Shown here: piece after piece, positions 49,277 to 61,088 of the stretch
Numbering within the stretch: the first letter of the stretch is position 1
Layout of the letters: each line of letters begins with the position of its first letter
Assembly (NCBI GenBank): GCA_902729315.2
Contig: LR746275.1
Location: 870,501 to 934,500, forward strand
Length of the DNA stretch: 64,000 nucleotides
Reading direction: 5' to 3'
From: Spirodela intermedia
Taxonomy: Eukaryota > Streptophyta > Magnoliopsida > Alismatales > Araceae
Notes under the pieces: model-generated
Told to the model about the DNA's origin: nothing
Databases searched by the model: none
The model's input: only the letters and a program-made list of their open reading frames with translations
Program-made: the position numbers and the translations under genes

Positions 49277-50548
49277 ATGAATACATTGAGTGAGAATATT
49301 TTACTTGATCCTTATTTCCAATTATTAGAAGAAATCGATGAGCCATTAGAAGTAAATGAGAATATTAATACTAAAATTATAGTAGCAGAAAATTTGAATA
49401 AAATTATTTATTACTCACAATTGATGAATGAATATAGTGAGGATGATGAGGAGAAAGAGCCCTTAGATGAAGAAACAACAGCTGATCATGAAAAAATTAT
49501 CTAAATTTTAGTAGAAGGGAATAAGGACAGAAATGAAGAAAAATATATTTCAAGTGAAGAAAAATCAGTTGATTTGGGAGACGTAGGAGACGAAATTAAT
49601 AAATTTAATCATAATTTTGCAGCCATGGATATTGATTATGAGGATTATGATGTATATCATATATCGAAATTAAAAGATAGCTCCTAGGAAGATGAAGAAT
49701 TTGATGAGTTGAGAAACAAAAAGCTAGAAAAAGAGTTAATTCAACTAATAGGGAGAAGCGAAAATAATGAATATGAATATAGAGATAATTTTATAGGAGA
49801 AAATTTGAATTTTACTGAATTCATTAGATCTGAGATTAAAGAAGACAATCCTTCCATCCTTCAAAATCCACATCCCATTAGAATTACTTCTAAACTTGAA
49901 ATATTTCACTCCTCGCAAATTGAATAAATATGTATAGAAGATAAAATGGAGTAGGGGAAGATTATGCAGATAAAAGAAGACAATAAGAAATGGATGAATG
50001 GAAGAATTAGAGATGTCAATTTAGATGAAAAAAAAATAGATTGGGTAAGAGCTAATTCAAAAATTATATGGCCTGATCACATTTTATGGTCTATTAATAG
50101 AAAGTATTTATTAATGAATGAAAGCCTTACAAAATAAGATAGAAATGAGGAAAGATTCTTTTCAAAATAGAAATATTATTTTTGGGAAAATTTTGTTAAT
50201 TTTTATTTTTTTTTGGCTGAAAGTATGTCAAGGAAGATATATGAAGTATATGATATGCTAAATCTAAAAAAGAATATCATGAAACTTACCTTGGGATACA
50301 AATATATTTTGATGGCCATAGATCATCTTATATGATCTAAGATTGTTCAGTTGAAGACATTAAATTTAGTGCTGCATGGGAGGCAACCCATGGTTTTTAT
50401 TTTATTCTATTTGAGTTTTTTTTTAGCTTTGTTTTTCTTAAAATTTCATAATACTTATTTCTATATTTGTTTTTTCAAAAAAGTACAAGAGGAGGAGTGT
50501 AAGATGAAGTGGAAAATTAAAAACGAGGTTGAAGTGATGTCTTTTTGA
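49277..50548 (+). pseudogene. Long acidic non-pol reading frame of unknown function
   Basis: A single frame, the same as the gag frame at 48521, runs about 1.27 kb without an apparent shift but with several in-frame stops (after 49504, before 49690, at 49927 and beyond). The peptide is Glu/Asp/Lys/Asn-rich (MNEYSEDDEEKEPLDEETT, then AAMDIDYEDYDVYH, RNKKLEKELIQLIGRSE, IIWPDHILWSINRKYLL). Near its end, KTLNLVLHGRQPMV resembles the short LGRQP-type tail found after integrase in Athila/Tat elements. I recognise no protease, RT, RNase H or integrase motif. Either this is a captured or family-specific coding segment, or a part of a longer polyprotein that I cannot place. Confidence 0.6.
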
Positions 50549-51939
50549 GCTTTATCATTTATGACAACATTTTTAATGCTTAACTTTGCATATATGCATG
50601 CTTCACTTGAAAATTATATTTTCTGCATATTCTATTTTGAGTTTTCTATGTCATTGAGGACAATGTCATTTTTAAGTTGGGGGGTGAAGTATTCATTATT
50701 AATTTAGGTTGTAGGGCGATTAAGAACAAGTGTTTGCATTTTATTCAACTTAGAACAGCAACTAAAAAAATAAAAATAAAATAAAATTCAGAAAAACTAC
50801 AACATCTATTTTCTGGTTTTCTGTCAAAAACAACAAACTATCAAAAATAGTAGACAAAAAACAGCCCAAAATTTGAAATTCTAGAGACCCTTTTCTCACA
50901 TTTCAATCCCCAAGACATATATTATTGAAATTTAAAATTACAGCTATAAAGAAGATAGTATTGATTTATTTTTGACAAATTTATTGCTGCTAAAAATAGA
51001 ACTGAAAATAGAAAACAAAATTATCAGAACTATCTAATTTACAAATCTCTTACATCATATTACATGTATGAAAAATTAAATCAATTAGACTGATTGATAC
51101 CAAAAAATACTAGGAAGATTATTATTGAGTCAAAAGAATGATCTAGTAGTATAAAATGTTGAAATATTCCTTAGATACATAATAGATAACATGCATTTGA
51201 TTTTACAGATTTTCACTTCATGATTTGATGGATACTATTTACTTGATGTGAAAATTTGATTGATCATTTGAGTTTAATGGAGATTTTTGCACCTTGATCT
51301 ATAAGACTTGTGAGGAGAAATCACTTATTTCAAAAAAAAACAAAAGAAAGAGTAATGTGAAAAATCTAGAAATGAAAAGTACACATAGAGGGTGTGAGAC
51401 ATCATTCTCATTGTCGAAAATCGTGTATAGAGAAACACTTGCTGCAAAATAAGTGGATAAAGTGAAAGCCCTGAAAATAAAGAGTACACATGGAAGGTGT
51501 GAGACATCATTCTTATTGTTGAAATTTGTCTACAGGAAAAGCTACTTATCCACTATATATAAAAAAAAAAGGAAGAAAGAAATATAGTGCAAACTTCAAA
51601 AATCAAGTTATAAAAAAAGGAAAATGTAGGATCAATATTATTCTTGGATGAGTATTGATAATTAGAACATCTTGTAAATACATCTATGAGTGAAGAAGTG
51701 ATAAAGATGTGAATAGAAGAAGTGAAGTCTAGATTGTTATTCCAAAGAGTATTTAAACATTTAAGTGCTTGACATCATTCTTAAATACTTGATATAAGAA
51801 TCCAAAGTGTCTAAAGGTGCAACATTTCTAATTAAAAAAAAAATTCTTTTTGTATTGAAATATGATGTTTGAGATTTGTAAATTTTTATTTTCATACTTC
51901 CATTGCTAACGGACTAGCAATGATTTAAGTTGGAGGGTG
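50549..51939 (+). other. 3' non-coding region of the gag-only element
   Basis: Collinear with 32560-33998: shared start gtaagatgaagtggaaaatt (about 50500), internal polypurine-like tract aagttggggggtg at 50674-50686, the 105-bp tandem duplication (51378 and 51483) and the terminal tract aagttggagggtg next to the 3' LTR. Confidence 0.8.
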
Positions 51940-53546
51940 TGATAAGTCTTTATTATCATGAGTTAATAATTAGTAAATAATATAATTTTATTCTTAACTC
52001 ATGATAAATAGACTTATATTTGTGTTAATGTAAAAAGTGGTTTTCAGTTGATTAATGTGAATTTTTAAGTAATTATATAATTTTACATGAATTTATATGA
52101 TTTTTACAATCTTACTTTTGAGATAAATAAAGAAAAAGAAATAAAAATAAGATAAAATGAGGGGGGACCCGCTGACCAGCTGGGCCCGCAAGCAGGTTAG
52201 AAGCTCAGTTGGGGAGTAGCCGTGAGTAGAGGCTCGAGTGGCTTGGACCGATAGGGGCATGTGTGCGCCACTCTCCTTCCACGTCACCGGTGGCTAGCCG
52301 ACTGTGGGACAAGGAGTGGTCGTATACACGAGAGAAGGAACTTTACTTAGAAATGTAACATTACTATATATTTACCAAAAAATCGACACACAACTAATGT
52401 GGGACTAAACTCGGCACCTTCTTCAGAAGGGGCAGACAACCAACGTGAGTTAGAATCCTCCTAGAGTTAAAAGACATATATCTCTTGCAGATCGCCGGTG
52501 AAGGATTAAGCAACGAGAATCGCTGGATCATCAGTGAAAATCTTATCAATGTGATTCACGCAGCATTGCTACTAAAATTGTTGAACGATTCGCAATAAAA
52601 GGATTGCAAATCTATTGAGTAAATCATCTTTGATTGATCGACAAATAAACCGTCGTCGGGAAGAGGACGATCCGCTAGGAGATGAGTTGTCACCTCCTAA
52701 AAGCGTACCAAATGCAATGAAGAGCCTCCTCTTATTGTGTGGACCTGAGGATGAAGCTTCTTGACATATGCCCCACCTCCATCCAACTCCTCTCCGTCAA
52801 GTGACAGCCGCCGAAGAGCCGCAAAGTTATCATTTTTTCGCTCTGCCGGGTGACAGCCACCGGAGACAACTCGATGACCCATTTCATTAATCTCTAGACT
52901 TCGCAAGAAGATCTAGAGATTGCCCACGTCGTCTTTGTCTAAGGAGAGCCTTCGAGGTTGTGAACACTACACGACGATTGTCTTGAATGCTCAAGATTCC
53001 GGTACATTGCTGATGCATCGCCATCACAACACTAGAACTCTATTTTCCTACTTTCAACTTACTTTACACTTCATTTAGTGATATTTTTGTGATTCTAATT
53101 TACCAAAAGATACTTCGTTCAATTATGATTCTTCTGGATTTTACATATCTTAATTTGATTAATTAAATCATCTGTAATCGCTTACATAAGAATTATCGAG
53201 CAGAACTCTATTTCCGCCCAATTTGTATTCACTGGGTGCTGCCATCATCTTGACGTCTACACCCTTATTTCCTTTTTTCGTGAATTTTAAATATATTTTC
53301 TTTACATTTCCTAGTATAAAATTCATAGAAAATCGTATTCATTGAGAAAAATTTTGAATAATTACCAGATATTATATTACATCCCTGTAATCAACTTAGA
53401 AAATTATTCCTATTTTTTGAAAGTTTTATTGAATTATAATTGATATATTTGTTTAGAAATACTTCTAAATATCTGAAAAATCATATTTTCTAGTTTTATA
53501 AATTTTATATTTGTGTGATTTAATAGACAATGACTGAGTCATGTCA
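51940..53546 (+). repeat. 3' LTR of the gag-only element
   Basis: 1607 bp, TGATAAGTCTTT... to GAGTCATGTCA. Aligns along its length with the 5' LTR at 46567. Confidence 0.9.
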
Positions 53547-53860
53547 GAAGGGGAGCAACGCACACATGCATAGAGTGAGGCCTTTGTCACTCAAGCTTGG
53601 CTCATGGCTCTCCTAGTCTGGGTCTACCCCCTCAACCACTATCCCCTTTTCTAGTCAACTATAGAGTGCCAACTTGCCAATAGTCAAAAGATTTTTCTAT
53701 ATTTATTTATTTTTTATTTTAATAATTAATAATTACGTAACTATTTTAACTTTAGACTTCTAAATTAATAATATATTCTATATTTATTCTAAAAGTTAAC
53801 AAAATAAAATAAATAATATATCTAATTAAAACACATAAATCTAGCTTTAACAAAAGTAAG
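53547..53860 (+). repeat. Dispersed repeat R1, copy 2 (right part)
   Basis: Begins with the duplicated gaagg and continues to a block (53665-53855: gccaacttgccaatagtcaaaagattttt and the AT-rich tail with aattaaaacacataa) that matches 620-810 in copy 1. Confidence 0.65.
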
Positions 53861-53959
53861 ACTAAAATGGACCATCAATACTATCTAAAGTAAATTTTTG
53901 GGTTACTACAAGAGAATCAACTACATCTCAAATGTAAAAAAAAGTTATTTCAATCATTA

Positions 53960-55965
53960 AAGAATTAAATTTCTTAATCACTTGGTATTAGCACAAAGAG
54001 TGGAGGTAGATAACAAAGTGGCGACTATGAGAAATTGGCCCACTCCAAACTTTATCAGACATTTATATGGATTTGTAGGCCCAATAGGTTATTACGGAAG
54101 ATTTATTACTAACTATGCCCTTATTTTAGCACCATTAAATCTGTTGCTCAAAAAGGGTGGGTTCCTATGGTTGGACATAGTAGAGGAATCCTTCTAACAT
54201 CTCAAGACATTCATAATTTCAGCACTAGTATTAGCACTTCCTGATTTCTCTCAATTATTTAAAGTCAAAACTAATACTTCTTGGCAAGGTATTGAAATAG
54301 TCTTAATGCATTGAAGAAAATCAATTACTTATTTCAGCTAGGTGTTAGTTCTTAAGAATTGTGCCAAATCATTTTATGAGAGAGAACTAATGGTGATAAT
54401 ATTGACAGTCCAAAAATGACATCATTACTTGACAGGACAGCAATTTATCATTTATATAGACCATTATAGTTTGAATTCTTACTTGAACATAAACAAATTA
54501 TCTCCCCATTATCATAAATGACTTGTGAAGCTTCTTTCATATGATTTTGAAATGAAGTACGAAAAAGAATCAACCAACTTGGCAGCAAACACACTCTCGA
54601 GACCACCATGTCCTCCACACCTTGATTTATAATAAATTAAGGATGAAATTTGATCAGCCACAAAACTCTCTCATATTGTGGCAAACCTACATAAGGGGGA
54701 AGAAAATTCTTTGCATTATTTATTAACTCATAAACTGTTATGTCACAAATAGTTGGTTGTCCTAGCACCAAACTCTATACTAATTCCAAAAAAAATTGAG
54801 GAATGCTATGCAAGTGGATTTTTTTGCCAAAGAAGTGTTTTGGCAAGGAATGAAGTAGTCAATTCAAGAATTATACGAGATAGAATCCTTAGCCCCAATA
54901 GGATTACTACAGCCCTTGACTATTTTTAGCAAGTCGAGGAAGATAATTGAATTTCTCCTAGTCTCAATGAATAGATTAATGAAGTATGCACACTTTGTTC
55001 TAGTGAAACATCAATTTTAGTTGTAGATATCGTTGATATTTTCGTCAAAAGAGGTAATTCAACTGCATGGGATTCCTAAGACCATTTTTAATTGTGACAA
55101 TTTTCCTCAATACACTCATTGTAAGACACAAAACTCAAAACGAGTACGGCTTTCCATCTAGAAATAGATGACTAAACAAAAGGGTAAATAGGTGGTTAGA
55201 AACTTATCTCTGGTGTTTTTCATCTAACAAGCCAAGTCAATGGAGCTGGTAGATTTCTTGGCAAGAGCTTTGTCACAACACATAGTTCTACTAGTCCCTA
55301 CAAACAATGCCATTTTGAGCCTCATATGGGAGAGACCCACTGCCAATTCAACATTTTGGAATGCAGTCAATTAAACTACAATTTTTTGAAGAGTGTTTGT
55401 TGGAATGGGATGCTATTCTGACTGACATAAATGAGAAAAACTACTCAAGGCACAAACACGCATAAAGACACAAGAAGACAAACAGATAAGTCAATTATAT
55501 GCCCGGTGATTAAGTCTATATGAAATTGCAACCATATAAAATGCAGTCTTTGGCAAGGTGACGGAATGAGAAGCTTAATGCAAGATCTTTTGGGCCTTAT
55601 GAGATCCTAAAATAGATCAACCATGTAGCTTACTGCCTCAACTTACCCTTTTCATTCAAAATTCATCACATTTTTTATTTTTCACAGTTCAAGAATGTGA
55701 CGAGAGCACACCAACAAGGGCACCCTCATCCAACTGCCTTAGACACGAACATGAAGTGGGAAGTCCAACTTGAGTAAGTACTCGATGTACACCATACTCC
55801 AAGAGATCTGGAGGTGTAGGTGCTCTGGAAGGGCCTCTCACAATTCGAAGTCACTTGGGAGTAAGCACAAGACATCCAGTATCTATTTCCCGAATTACAC
55901 CTTGGGGACAAGGCGTTATAAGAAGTGGGGGGTATTGTTAGGCCACTAGACCTAACATATACTGT
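53960..55965 (+). mobile_element. Chromovirus (Tekay/Del-like) pol remnant with start of 3' LTR
   Basis: Reading order: RT end (RVEVDNKVATMRNWPTPNF, GPIGYYGRFITNYA, APLNLLLKKGGFLW at 53990-54190); RNase H (SFYERELMVIILTVQK, HHYLTGQQFIIYIDHYSL, ending TLSRPP near 54608); degraded integrase; the post-core segment (EKLNARSFGPYEIL near 55570, VAYCLNLPF); and a chromodomain-like end (VLWKGLSQFEVTWE near 55825, LHLGDKAL). A polypurine tract (aagtggggggtat, about 55923-55935) precedes TGTTAGGCCACTAGACC at 55936, the likely LTR start, which is lost after about 30 bp. Many stops and shifts; the 5' half is missing. Confidence 0.8.
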
Positions 55966-56183
55966 GAGAGAAAAATGATGGAGGGACTTACCCGTGGTAA
56001 CCCATCCTTTCTATGAGCTCACACTCTAATATGAGATGTTTCCACTTCTAGGAAACTCAAAGATTCATAATTTCACATGTTCACAGTGTTGTTATCATTC
56101 TTCATGCCAAACCCATGTGAAATCCAGACAAAACTTCTTCTGTATGTGAGGTTTTCCGTGTGACTTATGATTTCATTGGATTA

Positions 56184-56530
56184 GGATTCAAACTGCTCTT
56201 GTGGAACTCTTATGGATATCAACTGATGCAGGTGATGGCTTTGTTGCAAGCATGCAACAGATTCACACTTAACTGGGTGTAACAATTCCCACACAATAGC
56301 CGATTCAAATAGGGGTAGAGAACAATACTTGTGATTAAGAAAACAATAAAAGAGAACTGAAGGATGGAAGTGTAGATTTGTGTGGGCGAAAATGGGGGGA
56401 GTGAGGGGGAGAACAGAGAGGTAGATGAAGAGGGTATTAACCCTAACACAAGGCTTCGAGGGGCCCCAGCCTCCTTAGGTCTGTGATACCCCCTTTTACT
56501 ATCTATCTGGGTTATTATATATGAATGATT
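56184..56530 (-). mobile_element. Inverted copy of the chromovirus LTR-region sequences
   Basis: 56184-56279 matches the reverse complement of 26122-26216, including gttgcaagcatgcaac. 56285-56478 matches the reverse complement of 35607-35795, including aataggggtagagaacaat. 56480-56530 corresponds to 26281-26316. The order of blocks differs from that at the 26-kb locus, so at least one locus is rearranged. It lies just past the BOR gene and may fall in its 3' UTR. Confidence 0.6.
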
Positions 56531-56942
56531 TTTTTGACCCCTAAAAACATAGAGAACAGACTGTCTACACAAAACTTGTTGCATAGTGAAAGGCCCAGTT
56601 GAAATCCCTTGGGGTGCTGATTGGGCAATTTATATTAGAATCATGAATACCTCTGAATTCAGCAAAGATGTGTTTCAGAAGTCTTAAGAGACCGAGCTGG
56701 GTTACTATAAAACTAATCTCTGCAAGAAAAACAGACACTTCGAAAGAAACTTGTTTACATTTGCTCCCTCAGGAATCCCCAGAGGATGTTAGACCTCCGA
56801 TGAGATTTCCTACAGTTTAGTGCCGACTGTTATCAGTCTGCATGGTTCAAACTCCTCAGGCGTAGACAACAGATACTGGCAAATTGAGCTGGATCTCTCC
56901 ATGAGGATTGGCCGACCATTTGGGAAAAAAGCACTACACTTC

Positions 56943-59900
56943 CTACTTCAGATCTGGATCTATGACAGACAACCCTTCTGGTGCCTTCAGACTAAGTGCT
57001 CCTCTGCCACTAGTACGCGGACTCTGCTCCTTCAGCTCGCTCACCGAAGGATTATGAGCTGTATAACGAGGACAATGCATTCCCCTAGAATCACTGGCAG
57101 GGGTTCCAGCTGGAGTCTTCACTTTGGGGCTTCTCGTGTGCTTGACCTCACCACGACTCCGGGTAATTATTTCATCCAAGTTCTCCCCACTTTCTGCAAA
57201 AGATCCTGTCTTCATTGCTGGGTCTACGTCCTGATTGGCAAACCATGATAAGTGAGTGAGAATCAGTGCCGAATTGTACTCGCAAATAAAATCCTGCTAG
57301 AACTTACAGTAGCCGTATTGTACGCCAAAGCAGGTGATTCTTCATACTCTGCTGCATCCAAGTCTGTGAGATGAACCCCCTTGAAGAGTTTGGGCATGAT
57401 ATATTGTCTGACTGGAACTAACAGCATGATCATCAGCGGAAACAGTACACCAGCGATAGGAATCCAAGTGATTCCAAAGCACACCAGCAAGTAAGCTGCT
57501 TGGAAGAGAGTGAAGATGGCAATGGTTCTGAATGGCACCGTCTCCACAAACGTTGCATGGTACTCGTCAAGCACTCTGTCAAGATATTGGTTATGATGAA
57601 TGCCTAGCACTGATATGTGAAATAAAAGGGCCATCCAGCCCATAAATAACTGGCAAAAGCTAAGATTAGACCCAAACAATGCAACACTGGGATTACCTCT
57701 TTATTACCTTCAATTGAATACAGGACTATTCTACCACACTCCCTAATGTTCAAGCTGACCTTTTAATTACCTCTGCCACATCAACGACTCCAACACAGGA
57801 CAAACCAGAAGCTATGAGCCATGTAAGAGAACTAAACCATCCAAGTAAAAACCAATTGGCAATGAGCAGATTAGCCCATATGTTTTTAATCACTGGATTT
57901 CATCGTCCCAGGCAATGTGATATTACTCTAAGTTGAGCTATTCTCAGGTAATTACTAACTAGATGATGAATCTCTGAAAGTTGTGAACTATCCGACTTAC
58001 TTGTATCTTCTGCTCGGGGCAGTGAAAAGGAGAAGAATTCTCTCCCAAAACTGATTACCCGGTAGGCTCTCGATAGCCATAAAGGCAAAGTAGCCCCACA
58101 GAACAGATGTTGGGATCTTTCTCAGAAACGGCATGGCAGCAACACAGCCTCCGACCATAATAGACTGCAACAGGTTGCTTAGACGCTGCTCTTTTACCTC
58201 AACAGGTAAGAGATCATCAATTTCCTTCTCAATGTCAAATACTGCCTTATCTACTGGTGCATCTATATCTTCTAAGCTCGAGGCTAGCTGGATCGTTGAG
58301 TCCTTCAGTTCCTTCAAACCCTGGTTGAGAACCAGTGATATATTGAAGAAATGGATGCTTCGAAAGTTAACAAGAAACAAAGAAAATCAATGTAATGTAC
58401 CCTCATAGACTGCTGCTGGTAGATAAGGGGGGTTTGCATCTGCTGATAAGCCTCCTGCATGTTTCCATATAGTTGTCCCAAGCTGGAATTGTCTTTCATG
58501 CTATGCTTTGCTGTGGCCACTAGCCGATTGCGAAGCAGCTGAGAGGAAGGAAACCTTATTATAAGTCTAGAATCTAAGTATTGTAGAGAGGCTAATAACA
58601 GGCGTCAAAATCCTACCTGATGCTTAAGAGTAGCAAGACTCTTTGTATGCATTGGAGACTGGGGAATGACACCATTAGCCGGGGGTATCCCAAGGAGGCC
58701 GCACAATAAGGTCTAAAGAATATAAAAAAGAGTCAAACAAAACGATGGAAGGTGATAACCTTGGGAGCATTAAGGAGTGAGAGTGCGAGACAGAGTGGGG
58801 GAGAGAGAGAGAGAGAGAGATACCAGAAAGCCTAAAAGAAGTAAATCATAATGAAAAGATGGTGGTTTTCTCAGATTGAACTCCTTCTGTTGAGCAAGTT
58901 GAGATGCTACGCTGTGGTCAAAGTAATACAGGACAGCAATCATGGTAGCCGGGATGGAAGCACCAAGGATGAAGAGAACGGGCACTTGGAGCATCTCCTG
59001 TTTTATAAACAAAAACCCAGTTTAGAAGTTTCAGCTAAGTATTGTTCAAGATAAAATATTAGAAGCAGATCAGAAATCAGATTCAAGCTTCAAAGTGAGA
59101 TATTAGAAGCAAATCAGAGTCAGAGAAGATCTAGAGGGAAGATTTAAAGAAAATATGCCTTGATGACCGTCCAGTTTTCATATGCACCAGGTGACCATGG
59201 ATTCGGGCTGAAGAGCCGTCGTGGGATGCCATTAGGAATGTTACCAGCTGGTATATAAGAAACACCTGTCCAGATGAGGACCATCAGTGGCACCCCATAA
59301 TCTGCAATCAACCCACGTAACCAACCTGCAAAATAATTTCCAGAATAAGCATGAGATGCCCGTAATAATTAGATGGGTGCTAAATATATTTAGCAAATTG
59401 GTTATCACGACTTAGGAATGAAGCTCTCCCACGTATCTCTCTGTCACTAAAGGGGATCTGAGAAAGATTTTTCCAACGACAAACTCAGTAAATACCTTAA
59501 TTTGGAAAGCATACCATCTCTTGATGGTCAGATTTACCTGTTCCATATCGCCATGACCTAGCTTTCCTACTTTTCAGAGCAGTGAGAAGAAGGCCAAAGG
59601 ACAGGACAATTGCGAACATCCCATTGGCGAACCTCCAAGATGGAACGAACTGCGGTAACCCAGGGTTTTCTCTTTCGGGTATGTGGAATTCGTCAACAAG
59701 GCCCTAAACCAATCCAAAACACACAAAAAAATTATTACTTAGGGCACTGTCAAATTTATAAACATTGTAATACAATAGACCACACAACTTCAGTGATACC
59801 ATCAGCTTCTATAAAAAGGATGATAATCCCCAATAATACTTTGTTATCAGCAAAATCCTGGGAAAATTCTGAATACTTTGTTATCTACAACTGTAACATG

Positions 59901-61088
59901 ACCTCCATTTGATTTTCCTTTTATTCAACTTTTCAGCGATAGTTAAACAATCATTTGATTTTGATCCAGTAGGCACAGACGATGAATATTTTCTCCTGAT
60001 ATTTTTCACTTTGTTAAACTCACTTGAAAATAGGTGAGCAAATTTTGGGAGCCTTGATTTACGTTGGCCTCTTTTACATTCTTTATCTGTTTTCTTTCAT
60101 TTCCTCTTAGAAATATTTGCTGAGCTTCCAGTACATTCATTCATCAGAAGGCTATAAATTGACATGAGTCGGTCATATAAAACTGAAATGAAAGAGAGAC
60201 CAGACTTGATTTGCTCCCCAGCAATTCAGAGCTCATGGGGAATGGAAGCACTCACTTTAATGGCTTGCTGCATGAACAGCATCGCAATCAGCAAGCCGAA
60301 GAGCTCACCAGCTATTCTAGTGAATCGGTTAATAATGGAGCAGGCCCCCAAGATGGCCAGCAAGAACAGCAAGAATGATGTCCACACACATACCCTGAAA
60401 AGGAAATCAAGTTGATGGAAGTTCAGTGGTTGAAAATTGATCTGGATTCCAAAATACCGAGTGGGGATCCGAAGATCCAGACTTTACCATCCAGACCACG
60501 CCAAAAACAGCTTTGGACCCAGATCAGCTCTATCCTTGGCAAAATTAAACAGGAAGGTGTACATGAGAACTGTGGGCTCTGCTACGCCAAGAATTAGCAA
60601 AGGCTGGCCACCAACCAGCGAGTGTATGATCCCACAGAGGGCGGTGGATGCTAAAGTTTGAACAGCAGTCAAGATCCCATCTGCCCGAATCAGTAGATTT
60701 CCCAAGGATCAATTCAGAAACGCATCTCAGTTTCTACAGAACCATCAACGTAGCGTTGAAATATGCCAAAGAGAACAACAGCAAGGTTTGTTACCTGTGT
60801 TTCTCTCCAACTGTTCTCCAAAAGAAATGACGGGTATCGCAGAGGCAAAGAATATGTACGTTGTGGGAGCCAGAATCCTAAAAATTCGAAAGGAATCGGC
60901 ATCTTATGATTAAACCATTTTAAAATACGGGCAATACAAGTTATATCCAAATGCATCGCTCGATAGGGAGATTCAGAACCCCACCTGATGCCTGCCTTGA
61001 AGCCACCAGTCCAGTCCTGCTTGTAGCATTTCAATCTAGCTTCGAAGTCCTTCTTAATCCCGCGGAAAGGGACGAAGGTCTCTTCCAT
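56943..61088 (-). CDS. BOR1: BOR1-like boron (borate) exporter, SLC4 family, 12 exons
   Basis: Plasma-membrane efflux transporter of borate that loads boron toward the xylem. Exons: 61088-60985, 60877-60795, 60680-60488, 60394-60256, 59703-59538, 59325-59159, 58997-58824, 58712-58617, 58538-58401, 58320-58001, 57575-57308, 57230-56943. Phases are consistent throughout and give 711 aa (Arabidopsis BOR1 704). It starts [15 protein letters not shown]. Landmarks are [85 protein letters not shown] and [20 protein letters not shown], with a hydrophilic C-tail after AAEYEE. Intron 6 is GC-AG (AAG/GCATAT), required to keep the conserved WTVIKEM. Loop residues are H373, Y398 and Y405 where Arabidopsis BOR1 has three Tyr. 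A CT run touches the intron 7 donor. Confidence 0.96.
58799..58822 (+). repeat. (GA)n/(CT)n microsatellite touching the BOR intron 7 donor
   Basis: On the gene strand the donor reads CTG/GTATCTCTCTCT..., so the dinucleotide run begins at the fourth intron base. Confidence 0.95.

Larger units (their letters stand above)
46567..53546 (+). mobile_element. Non-autonomous, gag-bearing retroelement of the Athila family (TR-GAG-like), 7.0 kb
   Basis: LTRs lie at 46567-48176 and 51940-53546, with an exact 5-bp target duplication GAAGG at 46562-46566 and 53547-53551. LTRs, primer site, leader, gag piece and 3' non-coding region are all shared with the element at 26317-35606. No protease, reverse transcriptase, RNase H or integrase motif is visible. 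Between gag and the 3' region lies a separate acidic reading frame. This structure fits terminal-repeat elements carrying only gag (TR-GAG) or a deletion derivative, mobilised by a partner in trans. Confidence 0.85.
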
